64,000 bases of DNA from JALORV01 sp963707445 (GCA_963707445.1 CAVPPW010000013.1:186001-250000), one strand, 5' to 3'. Numbered from the stretch's first letter, positions 27,471 to 38,946 are shown. A program made the numbers and translations. The notes: a model not told the origin generated them from the letters alone.

Positions 27471-28085
27471 TGAATCGCTGGAGTCGGTGGCTCGCGCTGG
27501 CCCTTGCTGATCGCGCCAGCGGCATGGTCGCAACCGAAGCCGGCGCAGCAAACCGAAACGGCCATTTTTGCCGGTGGCTGCTTCTGGTGCGTTGAGTCTG
27601 ATTTCGACAAGGTCGACGGCGTGCTGTCGACGACGTCGGGCTACGTCGGCGGGCGCACGGCGAATCCGACGTACCGGGAGGTATCGGCCGGTGGGACTGG
27701 GCACACCGAGGCGGTCCGGGTCGAGTTCGATCCGGCGCGCATCAGCTACGCGCAGTTGCTCGAGAAGTTCTGGCCGACGATCGACCCGACGATGAAGGAC
27801 CAGCAGTTTTGCGATGTCGGCTCGCAGTACCGCAGCGGGATCTATCCTCTGAACGAGCAGCAGCTGAAGGCAGCGACGGCGTCGAAGGCGGCGCTCGAAA
27901 AGACGAAGCCTTTCCGCCAGCCGATCGTCACGGAGATCGTGATGGCCGGCACGTTCTATCCAGCCGAGGAGTACCACCAGGACTACTACTTGAAGAACCC
28001 GGTCAGGTACGCGTTCTATCGCCGTAACTGCGGGCGCGATGCGCGACTGAAGGAGTTGTGGGGCGATAAGGCGCCGCGGCACTAG
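27470..28085 (+). CDS. msrA: Peptide-methionine (S)-S-oxide reductase, exported, one frame change
   Basis: MsrA reduces methionine-S-sulfoxide. The core begins AIFAGGCFWCVES with the catalytic cysteine in GCFWC, followed by GYVGGRTANPTYREVS, a classical MsrA segment, and YHQDYYLKNP near the end. The N-terminus MNRWSRWLALAL runs into a hydrophobic signal peptide once an extra base near 27507 is removed, giving LLIAPAAWSQ and a mature chain starting at QPKPAQ. The ATG lies within the msrB stop. Corrected length is about 204 residues. Both Msr enzymes appear periplasmic. Confidence 0.92.
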
Positions 28086-28101
28086 GGCCGCGCGATGCCT
28101 C

Positions 28102-29251
28102 TCAGGCGTCGAGAAAGGGCACCGCGTCGAAGCGGCCGCGCAGCGCGCGCTGCGGATCCAGCTTCCACCACTGGCTGATGATCGCGGCGTAGACCGCGCG
28201 AAAGTCGAGCGTGTACTGCGGATTGCCGTCGGCATCCAGTCGGTCGAGTGCGGGCCGGTCGCCGTAGATAGCGCCCTTGACTCTCGGTCCGAACGCGAAG
28301 TGCACGCCTGCAGTGCCATGGTCGGTGCCGCCGCTGCCGTTCTCGCGTGGCCTGCGCCCGAACTCGGAGTAGGTGAGGACGATTGTGTCATCCCAGACGC
28401 GGGCTTCCTGCAGCGCGCCGCGCAGGGCGACCACGCCATCGGCGACCTGCCGCAGCAGGTTGGCCTGTACCGCAAGCTGCTTCTGGTGGGTGTCGAAGCC
28501 GCTCTGCGTGACCCGGATGACCGGGACGCGGCGCGTGGCAGCAATCATCGCGGCCTGACGTACCGCCTGGCCAAATGGTGTGCGCGGAAACTCGGTCGAC
28601 AACGGCCGCGTCGATGCCAGCTCGGCGCCAGCACGCACGACGTCGTTTTCCACCCGCACGATGTGCGCGAGCGCGCCGCTCGCCGACCGCTCCGCGCCCG
28701 AGGCAAGGCGCGCCTGATTGGAAAACCGCTGCGCGTCCGCCAGCGCCACCGCACGCGCACCACCGGAAAACGGGCCGAGGTCGGCGGCACCCAGGATGAC
28801 GCCGTCGGCCGGCGCCGCCTTGAAAATCGCCGAGACATCCGCGACACGCGTGAGCCACCCGGTCTGCACGATTTCGTTGCTGGACGATGCGGTGTCCCAG
28901 ATCTCGATCGAGCGAAAGTGCGAAAGATCAGGCTGCGGATAGCCGACGCCTTGCAGCACCGCCATCTCGCCGGCTTTCCATAGCGGCAGCCACGGCGCCA
29001 GCGACGCGTGCAGGGCGGCTCCCGGCGCGAGCGGCACGACCGCGTCACCGCGCAGCGCGAGCCGCGGCCGCAGATCGTAATAACGCCCGTCCTCGATCGG
29101 CACCACGGTATTCAGGCCGTCGTTGCCACCGCGCAGTTCGATCAGGATCAGCAGCCGCTGCGGCGCTTCTGCCGTCTGCGGCACGTGCCCATCCGCTGAA
29201 TGTCGCAGCGGCGACACCGGCACTCGTCAGCAAGAAGCGTCGGCGGTTCAT
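28102..29251 (-). CDS. DUF1501 domain-containing protein with Tat signal, one frame change
   Basis: This is a member of the DUF1501 (sulfatase-like fold) family, usually encoded beside a DUF1800 protein as it is here. The N-terminus MNRRRFLLTSAGVAA is a twin-arginine signal, so it folds in the cytoplasm before export. The body shows LIELRGGNDGLNTVVP, FDTHQKQLAVQANLL, and TYSEFGRRPRENGSGGTDHG, family hallmarks. An extra base near 29185 separates the signal from the body; 1150 bp fits one insertion. The biochemical function of the family is not established. Confidence 0.85.
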
Positions 29252-29256
29252 CGCGC

Positions 29257-30766
29257 TCACTTCAGCTGGTACGCGGGGTCGAGCAACAACGCGCGCAACG
29301 CATCGAACGCGAGCGTCCCGGCAGCCGGTACAGCAACCGGCCGGATCACCAGCAGCGTTTCGGACACTCGTTCGATCTCGGAGGAAGTCAGCGGGCGCTC
29401 GGGAGCCAGTCCGCCGCTTGCTTTCAGCACCACCGCAGGATCCACGTAAGCCGCGTTGAGCTGCGCGACCTCCAGGCGCCGGCGCAGATTCTCGGCGTTC
29501 GGCGCTTCCGTGCCGCTCATCATCGCGCGCGCTTCGCTCGCGGAAATGGCCGGGCTCATCAGCGCTCGTTCGATGAACTGCTTGCGCACGAGCAGCGTCT
29601 GCGTGTTGATCCACGCCTCGCCGCCGGGCCAGCCGCGAACGTTGGGCGGCGAAAAGAGGTTCTGTCCCATCGCCGCGACGGCGGCGGCCGCACCTGTGCC
29701 GTTGCCGATGCGCCCGCCAGTCTGGCGCACGAGGCCGACGAAGAGTTCGACCGGGGACTTCACCAGGGCAAAGTCCTCGCTTCGCATTGACGACCTCGGG
29801 CTGGTTCAGAACTTCCCGCAGGGCGACCGCGATGTCGTAGCCGCTATCGCGGAATCGGCGCGCAATCCGGCCGATGCGCGCCGGATCCGGCGTCGGCGAA
29901 ACGAACTCGCGCCACAGCTTGGCGACGATGAAATCCGCCGCCGCAGGCTGCGCCAGCAGGATGTCGAGCACGTCGTCGCCTGTGTGCAGACCCGTGACGC
30001 CGAGCACGGTCTTGCTCCCTTCGTCGTGGAAACCCGGGCGGTAGACAAAGGCCAATGTTTCGGGATCGAGGCTGAATCCAGTGAAGGCGCGGGCGGACTC
30101 CTTGATGTCGATCTCGGTGTAGTGGCCCTGTCCGAGCGTGAAGAGCTCCATCACTTCTCGCGCGAAGTTTTCGTTCGGCTTGCCGCGCCGGCTCGTCGCT
30201 GAATCGAGATAGACCACCATTGCCGGGTCGCGCGCGATCGCGTGCAGCAGCACCCGGAAATTGCCGACGGCATGCTGGCGCAGCAGCACGTTCTGGCGGT
30301 ACATCAGCTGCGCCCAGCGCACCTTCGGTTGTGCCGAGACGAAGTGGTTGTGCCAGAAGAGCGTCATGCGCTCGGTGAGCGGCGAGGGTGTTGCCACCAT
30401 TTCGGCAAGCCACCAGCGCCGCAGGTCGAGACCCTGCCGCAGATTGCGTTGACGCTCGGCCTTCTGGCGCTCTTCGGACAATGTTCGGAACTCGCGCGGA
30501 CCGATCACCGGCTCGTCGATCCATTCCGGAGGCGGCGTCGCGGCGGTTGTCCGCGCTCCCGCCAGCAGCCGGTCAACCGCCTGGGCCTGTGTCAGCGGCG
30601 CGAAGACGCTGAGTTCAGTCGCCGATGGCGCAAAGCCGGCGCGCGTGAGTAATTGCCGTGCGCGTTCCTGGCCGAGCGCTCCGGCCGATGCGTCGTCGGC
30701 GGTGGCCAGCAACAACAGCAGAAGAATTGCACGAATGGTCACGCGCGCAGGGCTCGTGGAAGGCAT
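29257..30766 (-). CDS. DUF1800 domain-containing exported protein, one frame change
   Basis: The DUF1800 family is helical and exported and almost always pairs with DUF1501. The N-terminal signal is AILLLLLLATADDASA. Typical segments are ARQLLTRAGFAPSATE, MTLFWHNHFVSAQPKV, NENFAREVMELFTLGQGHYTE and NVRGWPGGEAWINTQTLL. One extra base near 29785 changes frame; 1510 bp corresponds to 502 codons plus stop. It ends 5 bp before the DUF1501 start, so the pair forms one operon. The role is unknown. Confidence 0.87.
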
Positions 30767-30969
30767 GCAACGATGCTAAGGCGCACCGCGATTCCGAGTG
30801 TAAGCGTGGCAGACCGGAAAGCCGCCGCGGAGCCGTAAAGTGTGTAACTGGGCGTTTCAGCGTAATCGCGTGGATCGGTGGCGATCTGCTAGCGGTGCAC
30901 GGGCCTCATTTGTCGAACTCCCGGACCGACTGTTAAAAGCCGGGCAGGCATATCGCGGGCCAGCCCGTG

Positions 30970-31656
30970 TCAGAACGCCGCAGTGACCGGACCGCCCTTT
31001 TCGAGGGCACGCCGGTACGCGGGACGCGCGACCATCCGTTCCCGGTAGGCGGCGATGTGCGGCATCTCGCTTGATCCTCCACGGGTTAGCAGCATCTCGA
31101 CCGGATAGCACATCTGGAAATCGGCGATCGTGATCGCATCGCCGGCTATCCAGCGATGACGTGCCAGGTGGGCATCGATGAACTCGCGCGCGGTGGCGAG
31201 GTTCGGGTCGATCAGGCGGCTCTGAACTTTGTCTGCAATCGCGCGGGCGACCGGGCGGGCGAAAAATGGCATCCGCTGCCTTGGAATGGTCACGAACACG
31301 AGCTTCATCAGCAGCCAGTTCATCAGCGAGCCTTCCGCATAGTGCATCCAGAAGCGGCACTGCAGGTGCGCCGGAGTGCCAGCCTCCGGCCGCAAGTCGG
31401 CGAGGTCGCCGCGAGCCCGATCGGCATGGCGTTCGGCCAGGTATTCGATGATCGCGCCCGACTCGGCGAGCACTGCGCCGTCTTCGGTCACGACCGGGGA
31501 CTTGCCGAGCGGATGGATCCGCTTCAGCTCGGGCGGGGCGAGGCGTGTCTTCGGGTTGCGCCGATAGACCTTCAATTCGTACTCGACGCCGAGTTCCTCG
31601 AGCAGCCATAGCACGCGTTGCGATCGGGATGCTTCGAGGTGATGAACGGTCAACAT
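30970..31656 (-). CDS. Glutathione S-transferase family protein
   Basis: This is a cytosolic GST-fold protein of about 228 residues. The N-terminal thioredoxin-like domain starts LTVHHLEASRSQRVLWLLEE and contains HPLGKSPVVTEDG and ESGAIIEYLAERH, the glutathione-binding cis-proline and Glu-Ser motifs. An all-helical C-terminal domain ends with AYRERMVARPAYRRAL. The start is placed at ATG 31656; ATG 31665 or 31668 would add a few residues. The substrate is unknown. The frame is intact. The 203-bp gap after it and the 242-bp gap before it show no other gene. Confidence 0.87.
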   Translation of the reverse strand: MLTVHHLEASRSQRVLWLLEELGVEYELKVYRRNPKTRLAPPELKRIHPLGKSPVVTEDGAVLAESGAIIEYLAERHADRARGDLADLRPEAGTPAHLQCRFWMHYAEGSLMNWLLMKLVFVTIPRQRMPFFARPVARAIADKVQSRLIDPNLATAREFIDAHLARHRWIAGDAITIADFQMCYPVEMLLTRGGSSEMPHIAAYRERMVARPAYRRALEKGGPVTAAF

Positions 31657-31898
31657 CCCTTGCATCATAGGGTGCCCACGCGGCCGGACCTCGCAGCTGG
31701 GCGAAATGGGAATGCATCCCATGCATTCCGACGAATGGTGCGCGACACCGTCCACTCGGTCGATGCGAAACCACCCAAGACAGGCGAGGCTTAACGCTTC
31801 GCAGGCACCGAAAACATCATTAACTTGCGTCCGACCGGTGATCGAGGCTGGCCGCGCGCCTCGAAGCCCACCGCAATTCACTCCATCTGCCGAAACTG

Positions 31899-32486
31899 AT
31901 GCTCGAACTCGGAACGTTTGAAGACGCCCGCAGCAAGGTGCTCGCCAACGCGGAACGCATGCTGCTCGCGGTCAAGCGCGTCGTTGCCGAGCCGGTCGAC
32001 TCGGTCGAAACCGGCGTCGCGCTGCTTTCGAGCCTGCGTAAGCAGGCGCATGAGCACCTTAACCAGATCCAGCACGAACAGATGATCGTCCGCGCCGCCG
32101 AATGGCTCGTGCAGCACGGCATCGCGCCGACGGACACGCGCTGGCTCTGGAATCCGCGACGCGGTGGCGAAAATGGCGGACCGGACCTCCTCGGCAAGGC
32201 AGGCGAGACGATCCGCGTTTGTGCCGAAGTCAACGCGCTCGAGGAGCCGGTCGGTGTGATCGATGCACAGATGCGACGAGCGCTGGCCCGGCTAGCCACG
32301 CTCGAAGGCCGCCGCTTCTATTTCGTGCGCACCGCCTCGATGAAGCGGCGAGCGGTCACCAAGGTCGTCAAGGCCGGCTGGGACATCGCGGTGGTACAGA
32401 TTCCGGCCGGGGCGCTCGGACCTTCACTGGCTTTCGCGGGGACACTCACTTCGCTGGCCGCGGCCCCGGTCGACACTTCGCGCTGA
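31899..32486 (+). CDS. Hypothetical protein, possibly nuclease-like fold
   Basis: This is an intact 195-residue protein I cannot place in a named family. The first half is helical (ARSKVLANAERMLLAVKRV). The second half alternates strands and helices: NGGPDLLGKAGETIRVCAEV, then RRALARLATLEGRRFYFVRT and GWDIAVVQI. The GPDLL and CAEVNA segments recall the D...E-x-K geometry of PD-(D/E)xK nucleases, but the lysine position holds Asn, so catalysis is doubtful. It is flanked by divergent GST and convergent menA and has its own promoter region. Confidence 0.55.
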   Translation: MLELGTFEDARSKVLANAERMLLAVKRVVAEPVDSVETGVALLSSLRKQAHEHLNQIQHEQMIVRAAEWLVQHGIAPTDTRWLWNPRRGGENGGPDLLGKAGETIRVCAEVNALEEPVGVIDAQMRRALARLATLEGRRFYFVRTASMKRRAVTKVVKAGWDIAVVQIPAGALGPSLAFAGTLTSLAAAPVDTSR

Positions 32487-32525
32487 TACCTGCGCCGGCT
32501 GCGGCCCGCGGTCGAAGCTGACCGA

Positions 32526-33455
32526 TTAGCCCAGCAGTCGACCGAACACCACGCCGGCGGCAAGTAGCGCCGCGTAGGCCAGTTCGAGCTTGAAGGTGCG
32601 GACAAGGATGCGGTTGTACGCGAGCCCCGGCGCGCTATGTGCGAAGTCGCGCTGCAGGCGCAATGCCACGGGGGCCAGTACGACCGGAGCGAGCACGCCA
32701 GGCGATCCGAGCCACGCCATCGGCAGCAGCAGTGCAAAGGCGCCTGCGAGGCTCAGCGTGTACATGCCGAGCGAGGCGCGGGTTCCGAAGACCACCGCGA
32801 AAGTACGCCGGCCGACACTGAGATCGTGCGCGATGTCGCGGTGGTTGTTCACTGCCAGTGCCGAAGCGGCGAGTGCACCGAGCGCGACGGCCGCGAGCCA
32901 GGTGATCGTCCCGACACTGCCCGTCTGCACGAAATCGGAGCCTGCCACCGCGGCGAGACCGAAGAAGACGAAGACGACCAGTTCGCCGAACGGTGTGTAG
33001 GCGATCGGCCGGGGGCCGCCCATGTAGGCGAGCGCGGCGACCAGCGAGCCGAGACCGATGGCGAGGACCGGCACACCATGCGCAGCGACCAGCGGCAGTC
33101 CCAGCGCAATGGTCACTCCGCAGCACACGACGATGGCCGTACGCACCTGGCCGACGGCGAGCCAGCCGTTGGCCGTCGCCCGCGGCAATCCGGTGCGATT
33201 GCCGGAACGTTCCGCGCCACGCACCGTGTAGCCGACATCGTTTTGCAGGTTGGAGATCACCTGCAGCAGCACGGCGCAGCCGAGCGCCAGCAGCATCGTC
33301 GCTGCATCGAATAGCCCGGTGCGATCCCAGGCGAGTGCGGTGCCGACGAGAACCGGACTGATTGCCACCAGCAAACTGGGCAGCCGACAGGCAATGCCCC
33401 AGGCAGCCAGTGAACCGGGTGCAATGGCAGGCGGCGAAGCGGCAGACGTGGTCAT
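32526..33455 (-). CDS. menA: MenA-like 1,4-dihydroxy-2-naphthoate polyprenyltransferase
   Basis: This is a UbiA-superfamily membrane prenyltransferase of 309 residues with about nine membrane helices. The second substrate motif, NNHRDIAHDLSVGRRTFAV, is the MenA form. The first motif reads NDVGYTVRGAERSGNRTG, in which the second aspartate of the usual NDxxD is replaced by Tyr. It joins the polyprenyl chain to dihydroxynaphthoate in menaquinone synthesis. Context with menE and menB upstream on the same strand supports the call. The frame is intact. A 142-bp gap separates it from menE. Confidence 0.82.
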   Translation of the reverse strand: MTTSAASPPAIAPGSLAAWGIACRLPSLLVAISPVLVGTALAWDRTGLFDAATMLLALGCAVLLQVISNLQNDVGYTVRGAERSGNRTGLPRATANGWLAVGQVRTAIVVCCGVTIALGLPLVAAHGVPVLAIGLGSLVAALAYMGGPRPIAYTPFGELVVFVFFGLAAVAGSDFVQTGSVGTITWLAAVALGALAASALAVNNHRDIAHDLSVGRRTFAVVFGTRASLGMYTLSLAGAFALLLPMAWLGSPGVLAPVVLAPVALRLQRDFAHSAPGLAYNRILVRTFKLELAYAALLAAGVVFGRLLG

Positions 33456-33597
33456 GCTCGTTCAGGCGGTATCGGATCGCCGCATTATCTCGAACGACAG
33501 CGCTAGCGTGGAGTCAAAAAAAGGGCTCGAACCGTAGTCAGGTCAAGAAGTCGACGGGCTATGACGGCCCGAGCTACGAGCTGCGGCGGAAAGGCCG

Positions 33598-34935
33598 CTA
33601 GCTTCTCTGACGCAGCGGCCGCAAGGCCGGCCCGAGTGTCTCGAGCATCGCTCGGTCGAGCTTGCCGGACGACGTGAGCGGCAACGCCGGCACCCAGACA
33701 ACCCGCCGCGGCCGCTTGTAGACGGCCAGCCGGCCCGCCAAGAACTGAAGCAACTGGCTCTCGCGCTCGGCGTCGAGTGCATGCTCGTGAGGAGCCGAGG
33801 CGACAAGCACGGCCGCCACGAGCTGGCCCCAGGTTTCGTCGGGAACGCCAAACACGGCAGCGGCTTCGATGCCCGGACAGTCCTCGAGAACGCGCTCGAC
33901 TTCGGCCGGGTAGACGTTCTCGCCGCCGCTGACGATCAGGTCGGTGCGCCGCGCGTGCAGGTGCAGGTATCCCGCGGCGTCGAACCCGCCGAGGTCGCCG
34001 GTATCGAACCAGGCATCTCGCGCCAGCGGCTTCTCGCCGAGATACCCGGACATGCACATCGCTCCGCGCACCAGGATGCGTCCGTCGTCGACGCGTATCT
34101 CTGCGCCAGCCAGAGGCCGTCCCGCGCCGGCGGAGAGCGGGTCGAAGCGCTGCGCAAAGGGTGTGGCCGCCACCTGCGAGCAGGTTTCGGTGCAGCCGTA
34201 GGTGATTACGAGCGGAATGCCACGATCGGCCGCACGCGCGAGCAGCTTCGGCGACGCGGTCGCACCGCCGAGCAGGAGCGCGCGCAGTTGCGGCGGCGGC
34301 CGCCAGTTCGCATGCAGGTCCAGGAGCTTCGCGAGCATCGTCGGCACCAGCGATAGCAGCGTGACCCGATGTTCCTCGATCCAGTGCGGCAGCGCTGCGG
34401 CATCGAACGCTGGCATCAGCGCGACAGCGCAACGTGCGATCAGGCAGCGGGTCACGATTGACAGGCCGCCGACGCGCGCCAGCGGCAGGGCGAGCAACCA
34501 GCAGTCGTCGTCGTGCCAGCCGAGATTCGCGGCGCTCGCCTGCGCCGAAGCGAGTAGCGCGCGGCGCGTCAGCACCGCGCCGCGCGCGCGACCCGTTGTC
34601 CCCGACGTGTACAGGATCGCTGCGGCATCCTGCGGCAATCCGGCACTGGCGCCGCGCATGTGTTCGATCTGGTCGGCCTGCTCGATCGGCGTGAGTTTCG
34701 GATGCAGCAGCAGTGCGGCACGCCGAGATTCCAGCAGCGCATAAATGGTCAGCAGTGTTTCGAGCGTGTTGACGCCGGCAACCGGCACCGGTCCAGAGCC
34801 GGCCGGCAGCGCGTCGATGCGCGGCACGACCTGCGCGGCGAGCTCGGCGAAGCTGTAGCAGCGACCGTCGACACGCAGCGCTATGCGTTCGCCTGCATCT
34901 TGTGCGGCCCCGCAGATCGACAGCGGGTCGTTCAC
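33598..34935 (-). CDS. menE: o-Succinylbenzoate-CoA ligase (MenE-like AMP-forming ligase)
   Basis: This is an acyl-adenylate-forming ligase of 445 residues. Core motifs are ILYTSGTTGRARGAVLTRR (phosphate-binding loop), YGCTETCSQVAATPF, WFDTGDLGGFD, and the C-terminal hinge and lysine LPLTSSGKLDRAML. It is shorter than general acyl-CoA ligases, which fits MenE. MenE makes o-succinylbenzoyl-CoA, the substrate of MenB encoded immediately upstream. The ATG at 34935 lies 33 bp after the menB stop. The frame is intact. MenC, MenD, MenF and MenG are not in the window. Confidence 0.87.
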   Translation of the reverse strand: MNDPLSICGAAQDAGERIALRVDGRCYSFAELAAQVVPRIDALPAGSGPVPVAGVNTLETLLTIYALLESRRAALLLHPKLTPIEQADQIEHMRGASAGLPQDAAAILYTSGTTGRARGAVLTRRALLASAQASAANLGWHDDDCWLLALPLARVGGLSIVTRCLIARCAVALMPAFDAAALPHWIEEHRVTLLSLVPTMLAKLLDLHANWRPPPQLRALLLGGATASPKLLARAADRGIPLVITYGCTETCSQVAATPFAQRFDPLSAGAGRPLAGAEIRVDDGRILVRGAMCMSGYLGEKPLARDAWFDTGDLGGFDAAGYLHLHARRTDLIVSGGENVYPAEVERVLEDCPGIEAAAVFGVPDETWGQLVAAVLVASAPHEHALDAERESQLLQFLAGRLAVYKRPRRVVWVPALPLTSSGKLDRAMLETLGPALRPLRQRS

Positions 34936-34968
34936 TCGGCCGCGGCTTCGGAATGGCGGCGCGTGCGC

Positions 34969-35811
34969 TCAGGGCAGGCGCGGAAATCTGCGGAAGTCGG
35001 GCCGGCGCTTCTCGACATAGGCATTTCGGCCTTCCTGGCCTTCCTCGGTGAGATAGAACAGCAGCGTCGCATTGCCTGCGAGTTCCTGCAATCCGGCCTG
35101 GCCGTCACAGTCGGCATTCAGCGCGGCCTTCAGGCAGCGCAGCGCGATCGGGCTCATGGCGAGCATCTCGCGACACCACTGCACGGTCTCGGCTTCGAGC
35201 TGTTCGTACGGCACCACCGTGTTGACCAGCCCCATTTGCAGCGCCTGCTTCGCGTCGTACTGCCGGCACAGGAACCAGATTTCGCGCGCTTTTTTCTGGC
35301 CGACGATGCGCGCCATGTAGGACGCACCGTAGCCGCCGTCGAAGCTGCCGACTTTCGGACCGGTCTGGCCGAAGCGGGCGTTGTCGGCGGCGATCGTCAG
35401 ATCGCAGATCATGTGCAGCACGTGACCGCCGCCGATCGCATAGCCGGCAACCATTGCGACGACCGGCTTCGGCAGCGTGCGGATCTGGCGCTGCAGGTCG
35501 AGCACGTTAAGACGCGGGATCTTGTCGCCGCCGACGTAGCCGCCCTGGCCGCGCACGCGCTGGTCGCCGCCCGAGCAGAACGCTTCCTTGCCCTGTCCGG
35601 TGAGGATGATCACGCCGATGCCTGCGTCATCGCGGGCATCGTCGAACGCCCGTTGCAGCTCTTTCACCGTCTCCGGTCGGAAGGCGTTGCGCACTTCGGG
35701 CCGGTTGATCGTGATCTTCGCGATGCCTTCATCGCACTTCTCGTAGATGATGTCGCTGAAGCCGGGAATCGCGGTCCACGCAGGAACAGGCGGCAGGGCG
35801 GTGCTCTTCAT
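34969..35811 (-). CDS. menB: 1,4-Dihydroxy-2-naphthoyl-CoA synthase
   Basis: MenB closes the second ring of the naphthoquinone. This crotonase-fold enzyme of 280 residues has IAKITINRPEVRNAFRPET, the MenB hallmark FCSGGDQRVRG, GYAIGGGHVLHMICDLTIA, and GSFDGGYGASYMAR, which carries the loop special to MenB. The end reads EGRNAYVEKRRPDF. The ATG at 35811 is chosen because it directly precedes the conserved N-terminus; an upstream ATG at 35856 would add 15 unlikely residues. It heads the menB-menE-menA cluster. The frame is intact. Confidence 0.95.
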   Translation of the reverse strand: MKSTALPPVPAWTAIPGFSDIIYEKCDEGIAKITINRPEVRNAFRPETVKELQRAFDDARDDAGIGVIILTGQGKEAFCSGGDQRVRGQGGYVGGDKIPRLNVLDLQRQIRTLPKPVVAMVAGYAIGGGHVLHMICDLTIAADNARFGQTGPKVGSFDGGYGASYMARIVGQKKAREIWFLCRQYDAKQALQMGLVNTVVPYEQLEAETVQWCREMLAMSPIALRCLKAALNADCDGQAGLQELAGNATLLFYLTEEGQEGRNAYVEKRRPDFRRFPRLP

Positions 35812-35868
35812 TGTCGTCTCTGCTGAGTTCGACGCGTCGGGCAAGCGGCGCGTCATCGGGTTTACGGC

Positions 35869-36869
35869 TCAATCCACCTTGGCGCCGGAAGCACGCACCG
35901 CCAGTCCCCAGCGTTCGGCGCTCGTGGCAATGAAGCGCGCGAACGACTCCGGCGTGGTGGCGGTTACCGGCTGAGCGCCCCGCGCCAGCAGTGCCGCCGC
36001 GAGTTCGGGGTCTTCGAGCGCCTGTCGGATCGCCGCATTGAGGCGCTGCACGATGGGCTGCGGCGTGCCGGCGGGTACGAAGACGCCGTCCCAGGCGCTC
36101 GCCTCGAAACTCGGCAGGCCGGATTCAGCAATCGTCGGCACGTCGGGCGCGCCGGGAAAGCGCTTTGCGGTCGACACTGCGAGACCGCGCACCCGGCCGG
36201 CTGCGACCTGCGGACTCGCGTTCGGCATCACCTCGATCATCATGTCGACCTGACCGCCGATCAGATCGGTCATCGCCAACGCGCCGCCGCGGTAGGGGAT
36301 GTGGACGATGTCGATCCCGGCTTGCGTTTTGAAGAGTTCGCCGGCCAGATGCGACGTTGTGCCATTGCCGGCCGACGCGAAATTGAGCTTGCCCGGATGA
36401 GCGCGGGCGTATTCGATCAGCTCTGCAGTCGAGTTCACCGGCAACTTGGGGTTCACGATCAGCATCGCGGCGATCTCGGTCATCCGCGACACCGGGATGA
36501 AGTCTCTGACCGGATCGAAGGTCAGGTTGCGGTACAGGCTCGGATTGATTGCGTGTGTACCGTTGGTACCGTAAAGCAGCGTATAGCCGTCGGGCGTCGC
36601 ATGCGCGACGAGTTCTGCACCGACATTGCCCCCGGCCCCCGCCTTGTTCTCGATCACGATCGGCTGGCCGAGCGCATGAGCGACCTTTGGCATGATGAGC
36701 CGCGCCAGGCTGTCGGCGCCGCCGCCGGCCGGGAACGGGCACGACGAGGTGGATCGGGTGGTCCGGGTACCCCGCCGTCTGTGGGCTCTCACCCGCGCCG
36801 CTTGGCAAGGCGGCGAGCATCGCCGCTAGACCGGCACCGAGCGCGAGCAGCGCAGGCAGGCAGACGCAT
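35869..36869 (-). CDS. Tripartite tricarboxylate transporter (Bug family) solute receptor, frame-disrupted at the signal peptide
   Basis: This periplasmic receptor of the Bug family is abundant in Burkholderiales. The mature domain shows GYPDHPIHLVVPFPAGGG after correction, then IVIENKAGAGGNVGAELVA, FDPVRDFIPVSRMTEIAAML and IPYRGGALAMTDLIGGQVDMM, all family signatures. Extra bases near 36735 and 36850 disturb the signal region. The ATG at 36869 overlaps the stop of the MaoC gene (TGATG). Ligands are usually small carboxylates; the gene stands alone, without the membrane subunits nearby. Corrected length is about 332 residues. Confidence 0.85.
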
Positions 36870-37355
36870 CAGTCGCGTTCCGTTGCCGCGCGACAGCGCA
36901 TCAGCGTCATCGCCCTGACCGTCATGACCTGCCTCGCCGCGCTGGTTCACGAACTCGTTGAAGGTCTGCACCAGGCCTCGATCGGGCTTCGAGCGGGACC
37001 GCCGGGCCTCGGTCACGGTGATACGCAGCGAGAGTTGGTCGCCCGGGCGAACCGGGGCGAGCCAGCGCAGATCGTCGATACCCGGTGAAGCGAGTCCGGC
37101 CACTCGCGGCAGGAAGCGATCGACGAGCAGTCGCATCATCAGGCTGGCGGTGTGCCATCCGCTGGCAATCACGCCACCGAGCGCGCGCGCCGCGTTGCTC
37201 TGCGGGTCGACGTGGAACGGCTGCGGGTCGAACTGGCGGCCGAACGCGATGATGTCGGCTTCGTCGACCGCAATCGGCCCGACCTGCACGGCCAGGCCCT
37301 GCGGGTAGTCCTCGAAGTAGCGCGCGTCGAGGTCGCGCGGGAGTTCGTCAGTCAC
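36869..37355 (-). CDS. MaoC-type (R)-hydratase/dehydratase domain protein, one frame change
   Basis: This is a hot-dog-fold protein of about 161 residues related to MaoC dehydratases. It carries YFEDYPQGLAVQVGP, DIIAFGRQFDPQPFHVDP (the hydratase motif with catalytic Asp and His), and GGVIASGWHTASLMMRL. An extra base near 36935 shifts the last 20 residues; corrected, the chain ends MRCRAATERD with a stop overlapping the next ATG. It probably hydrates an enoyl-CoA. The pairing with a Bug receptor suggests uptake and degradation of a carboxylic acid. Confidence 0.8.
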
Positions 37356-37521
37356 TGTATGCCGAACGACGCGGGAGGGAACTGGAGCGTCGCGTCGCCC
37401 CCGGCTCGCGCCTTGTCCAGTGCCGAACGAAATTTACCGCAAGCGGCACTGCCGCCGAAGGGCGAGCGTGGATAGGGTAATCAGCGGTGCAGCCGCGCAC
37501 CGCCGGGGCGACTGCGGCGGT

Positions 37522-38946
<1,425 letters not shown>

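Noticed and set aside
24493..27525. A 1010-codon open frame on the minus strand
   Set aside because: It passes through four genes in turn, reading some in frame (parts of Fe-ADH and the amidotransferase) and others out of frame; it is an artefact of frame changes and high GC, not a fusion protein.
33503..33601. Short plus-strand peptide ending GYDGPSYELRRKGR between menA and menE
   Set aside because: No start or Shine-Dalgarno, sits between two minus-strand genes, and I could not link it to any family.
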